64,000 bases of DNA from Leucocoprinus leucothites (lineage: Eukaryota > Basidiomycota > Agaricomycetes > Agaricales > Agaricaceae). A program made the position numbers and the translations under genes. The notes under the pieces were generated by a model, which searched no databases, had not been told where the DNA came from, and worked only from the letters and a program-made list of their open reading frames with translations. The DNA lies in assembly GCA_013368445.1 (NCBI GenBank), contig JAACJO010000013.1:186001-250000 (forward strand). The letters are read 5' to 3'. The stretch's first letter is position 1. Each line of letters opens with the position of its first letter. Positions 60,490 through 64,000 of this stretch are shown one piece after another.

Positions 60490-61457
60490 GTCTACTACTA
60501 CTGTAGGTCAGTCGGGGTAAAATGCATTAGTTAATGCTGAACATACACGGCTAGCGATTATCGACGTTTACAAGGTGGTGAGGGAGAGAAAGTCTGAGAA
60601 AACGTGCTAGGTTGAAGAGAGCTTGCGAGAAACAGTGACAAATAAATGTCGTGAACACTCCAGAACTCCGGAAAAATGGTGTCCTTGATAGCGATGGGGT
60701 CATTTTTCTGCGTTTGCAAATTTCAACAAAGCATCAGGTGGCATGAAATCAAATCGCAACTTGCTGGTTCTATTTCTGGACCTTGTGATCAACATTCATA
60801 TTTTCTCACGACTTGTAACTTCTGATCCGCTCATAGTTCGGTCATCTTGTCTCAACCTCCCATTGGGCTCCAGGATCAACCATGGAAGATCTGGCTTCAT
60901 TCTCAAGAGGAGATGAGAAAGGAGGTGGAATTTACCCCTGCGCGCTTTGTGCTTTCTATGCCTACTTCATGATTCCTGGAACTCGAACTTTCGACTTGAC
61001 ATCTTTGTCGTGTTCAGAGACCTAAGCTCACTCGGGTGATTGCTGTCCGGGGAGTCTCCTACCTGGATATCAGACCTACGTTCAAAACATTTGACTGCCT
61101 CTCGGTCTACCTACGCATTTTGTTTACTCGATTGGGGAATAGTGATCTTGGTGCGAACTGTCTCCTCCCTCAACTTGCGAACATGTTGCAGTCGAGTTCT
61201 CCTCCAAGACTCAGAATCCTCACTCCATTGCCCGCGGAAGATAACCCAAACCGATGGGGCTTCTGTCAGCCTCTGAATTTGTTAGCAAGAATATTCTCCT
61301 AAATCACTATGAAATAAAACATACGTGACCGTGGAACGAGTAATCTCCTTTCTACTCAGGCTGGTCATAAACTCGCCCGCCCCATGGAGCTCGTCAGTCA
61401 TTAACCTGACTCCGACACATCTAGTCCCCTTCCTAACTCGCCTATGCCCTTGTAAAG
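60490..61457. other. Divergent intergenic region
   Basis: Nearly 1 kb between the F-box start and the cyclin-like gene. Short frames (for example ATG at 60882, 61036-61302) have no recognisable domain and do not splice cleanly into the gene that follows. Confidence 0.45.
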
Positions 61458-62322
61458 ATGTCCTCCTTAACCGATTCACGAACAAGTATGTAGTTTAATT
61501 AATGCCATTCGTTTGACAAAGTCTGATCAAATTTCCTCAGTCTTCGTGCCTCTATCCACTCATGATGACCCCTACTTCGGTCATCAAGCCATCTCGCTAG
61601 CCATCGCTAATTTTATCAATCATACCTCCATTTTGCGAGCTCGCTCTTCGACTACCTCCACCCCACTTGACCTTAAAATCGCTCAGATCATTGATGACTG
61701 CCGAGTACCCAATATTGTACCCTACGCTGCGCTTTACCTCCTTGCCGCTATCTCCCGCACATGCACTTGTGGCAAACGCACTGCATCCTCCGATGAATTG
61801 CCATATGACGATGACGATGACGAGTCACCCAAATCACCCTCAGTGCTCTCGCATCGCCTCTCGCAGATGACGACTCGCAGCCCTCTCTCCAGGGTTCGTA
61901 AATCGCACTGGAGCGGATATCACCTCTTGATCGGGACACTCCTTGTGTCGCTCCGTGTATATCAGCCTTCTTTTTTACCGGAGACACTATCGGAAATTTC
62001 TGGGATCCCACCTACCGAGCTCGAGAGCCTTCATGCAGCAGCGCTTGGGTGTATGGACAAGGATACAGAACTAGCTCTAGGGTGGATGATCAAGGAATCG
62101 GAGTTCAGAAGTCTCAACGACGTCGAGTGTCCGGTGGTTGTCATGCGTCGCAAGAGATTGTACCAGAAGAAGGCGGATCATCAGACTGAGGGCACACCAA
62201 TGAAGCGGCTGTTCTCGATCAGTAGGAAATCAAGAGCAAGGTCGTCATCGGGCTCCTCGTTTGGGTCGTTGTCTACAGAAAAACCAGGTATCCCATCTTC
62301 AGATTCCACATTGTCTTCATAG
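61458..62322 (+). CDS. Cyclin-like protein (PHO80-type cyclin box, tentative)
   Basis: Two exons: 61458-61485 (ATG plus 8 codons and one base) and 61541-62322, with a 55-nt intron, give 269 aa. The start MSSLTDSRT joins IFVPLSTHDDPYFGHQAI in frame; other phases run into stops. Residues ~55-180 look like a cyclin box: VPNIVPYAALYLLAAIS, then YHLLIGTLLVSLRVYQ and LSEISGIPPTELESLHAAAL, the pattern of Pho80/Pcl cyclins. An acidic insertion (DDDDDESPKSPS) lies between helices. The tail is Ser/Arg rich. It would activate a cyclin-dependent kinase. The assignment rests on pattern only. Confidence 0.65.
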
Positions 62323-63002
62323 TTGTCTTCATCCGTTTTTTTGCCATCTCTACTACTTCCGTCATTTCTCATCTCTTCGTGTCGGATATTTTGTGCTTTG
62401 CAACTGTTTCGTTATTGCTTTCTGATATGCTTTGCTCGCATTTTCTATTTATCATGTTTCAGCTCTGCAGGTATCGTTGCACTCTCATCACCTACTCAAT
62501 CAATCTATCTTTGGCATTGTCGTTTTCAATGTTCTGTGATCAAGTAAAGTGTGAATTTGAACCTTACTGAGTGCGATACCCTCGACATTCCTCTGCCACA
62601 TAGATGACAATATGAAATCACTACCAACTTACTAGTATTCGTCGGTGCATCACTGATATATATAAAAGCCTTTGCCCTTGACTTAGAAATAAATGCCTAT
62701 ACCGCCATCGGTTTTCTGATCACTCAACCAAGGAAAATGCACTATAAACAGGCTTACGCAAAATACTTGCCGGAAGATCAAAGAATGTGTAAGTCTGTGT
62801 TAGAGGTTCTTCGGGATTTTCTCCTATTTTCACTCTTGGGTGAGAGCTGTGGGGTGTTGAGCCTCAGCGTAAGGGGTGGCTTCGCCACAAGCGCCATCAT
62901 TGACCTTGCCCAAATTCAAACTCCGACACTTGGGCGGAAGTTTCCGGGAGAGCACTTGCCGTCACAACCCAGCTTCCAACTTTTCACCTACTCCTCCACA
63001 AA
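62323..63002. promoter_or_regulatory. Promoter and leader of the ATP synthase gene
   Basis: TATATATAAAAG at about 62656-62667 is a good TATA box. The 340 nt before the ATG contain a short upstream frame starting ATG 62737, probably a leader uORF rather than a gene. Confidence 0.4.
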
Positions 63003-63423
63003 ATGACATAGTATGTCTTCGAAACGTAGCATTCTCTCAGGGCAAGACTAATTGACACGAAAACTTAGCACCATCCTCGGCCGCGCCGTCAGAAACGAGC
63101 ATCTCGCTCTCGGTGTCCTGCTCACTGCTTTCGGAGGAGGATACTTCGCGTCACGAGGGGGAAGTTCGAGTAGCAGACCTGTTCCTCAGTCAGTGCAACA
63201 GGCGAAAGCTTCGGTTCCAGTTTCAGCAGGTTCCAGGTACGTTTATTCTATTCCTCCAAGGAATGACCTTGCATGTCCTGACTAGTTTTCTCACCCACAG
63301 CGAGGAAGAAGAATTGTACGTATTCATTATTGTTCAGTTCGGAGACGATATTGATTGCTGACTTGAAGAATCGACAGTATTAAGAAATTTGTTGAGGAAG
63401 CCGAGAAGGAGAACAAGCACTAA
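63003..63423 (+). CDS. ATP19: Mitochondrial F1Fo ATP synthase subunit K
   Basis: Small membrane subunit of the Fo sector, linked to dimerisation of ATP synthase in the inner membrane. Four exons (63003-63010, 63069-63236, 63301-63315, 63378-63423) encode 78 aa. The protein starts MTYTILGRAVRNEHLALGVL, then a Gly-rich membrane helix (LLTAFGGGYFA), a Ser/Pro linker, and SEEEEFIKKFVEEAEKENKH, the conserved C-terminal helix of Atp19. The first coding exon has only 8 nt and the third only 15 nt, so it is easy to miss in automatic annotation. The total of 237 nt keeps frame and length matches the family (68-80 aa). Confidence 0.88.
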
Positions 63424-63693
63424 ATGCTTTGCTAGTACTCGCCCTGCTGATAGGCCACGACCGGTCGACGTGCTACGGCGCCTGCCCTTGTATGAACTAG
63501 ATATCGGGCTGGAATAGACCTATCATATTTTTTTGCCTTCTCATCTGATGGTGTGCTCAAGGTTCCTTCTCGGTGTTCGCCACAATATTTTATTAGGCAA
63601 CTGGGCAAGAACTGGTACATGTGGTTATGCACGAATCATTTCTTTCTCGCAGGTCTTCGCTATGCTATTGCTATAGACTATGGACCCTAGAGT

Positions 63694-64000
63694 CTACCTC
63701 CACGCTGCTTTAACAAGGTCTGCAGCTCGCTCCGCAATGAGATAAACAGGCGTTTGAGTGTGAGCGCAAGGTATGTATGGCTGTTTTTCCAGCTTATCAA
63801 CACGTTCTCACTGCATGGGCTTTATTTCAGGTAAACTCACCATAATCGATGCATCAACGATTCTTAGTCCCGACACTTTCTTCACCAGTAAATCGGGATC
63901 AACCACACCCCAGTTCGCATGTTTAGGAGACATGGACGTAGTACCGACCGGGTGCCACGCCGATCCTGCTCCATTTCGGATAACAGCGTCCATTTCGTCG
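63694..64000 (-). CDS. GMC oxidoreductase D, 3' part (runs off the window)
   Basis: C-terminal end of another aryl-alcohol-oxidase-like enzyme. It reads [39 protein letters not shown], an intron (GTGAGT..CAG), then [23 protein letters not shown] and a stop at 63694-63696. Both catalytic His positions (WHPVGT, CAHTQ) are present. It is most like copies A to C, about 35 kb away, so the family is dispersed on this chromosome as well as clustered. The start lies beyond the window edge. Confidence 0.85.

Noticed and set aside
61036..61485. Upstream exons for the cyclin-like gene in frames near 61036-61302 and 61330-61485
   Set aside because: Phases do not join the conserved exon. Only the frame starting ATG 61458 does, so the others are chance frames.
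62737..63006. 89-codon frame as a separate gene before ATP19
   Set aside because: No recognisable domain. It lies in the leader between the TATA box and the ATP19 start, so uORF or leader is simpler.

Overview
The window is nuclear DNA of a filamentous basidiomycete, most likely a wood- or litter-associated agaricomycete. Genes are split by many introns of about 48-80 nt with GT..AG borders. Lineage-specific F-box proteins and secreted aryl-alcohol-oxidase-like GMC enzymes are expanded, and host genes use TGA, TAA and TAG as stops. All gene models were spliced by eye, checking frame continuity and, where exon lengths are given, that their sum is divisible by three. I saw no rRNA or CRISPR array; tRNAs could not be screened reliably by eye.

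Layout. 1-3517 has no supported gene. 3.5-5.8 kb: two tandem paralogous orphan genes. 6.3-7.8 kb: a class II eIF4E-like cap-binding protein. 8.2-9.9 kb (minus): a RUS1/DUF647 membrane protein. 10.4-13.8 kb: two tandem aldo/keto reductases. 14.2-17.8 kb: an F-box pseudogene and an intact F-box relative. 18.1-28.4 kb (minus): three GMC oxidoreductases, with a halide/thiol (TPMT-type) methyltransferase between the first two and a possible decayed fourth copy. 29.3-31.4 kb: a Ser-rich coiled-coil protein. 32.0-33.65 kb (minus): a second type of F-box gene. 33.9-56.7 kb: a nest of mobile elements. 57.3-58.5 kb: a mitochondrial ornithine-type carrier. 59.0-60.5 kb (minus): another F-box gene. 61.5-62.3 kb: a cyclin-like protein. 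63.0-63.4 kb: ATP synthase subunit K. 63.7 kb to the end (minus): the 3' part of a fourth GMC gene.

The repeat nest can be unpicked from target-site duplications (TSDs). A roughly 1.2-kb non-autonomous TIR element (9-bp TSD) was split by a Ty1/copia element (copia-1, 34163-46737, TSD AGTGA). Copia-1 was then hit by two Tc1-type DNA transposons at TA sites, one with a decayed transposase and one with an intact 339-aa transposase. A second copia element (copia-2, 48626-55679, TSD GTATC) sits inside a duplicated F-box gene, and its reverse-transcriptase region carries a 662-bp solo LTR (TSD TCTAT). Both copia polyproteins are closed almost only by TGA where an arginine CGA is expected, and their LTR pairs differ mostly at CpG, which points to methylation-linked C-to-T decay.

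Working together (inference): secreted aryl-alcohol oxidases make aryl aldehydes and H2O2, intracellular aldo/keto reductases can return aldehydes to alcohols, and a halide/thiol methyltransferase could supply methyl chloride or methylate thiols. The 10-28 kb block is therefore a plausible aryl-alcohol redox neighbourhood of the kind that supports lignin attack.
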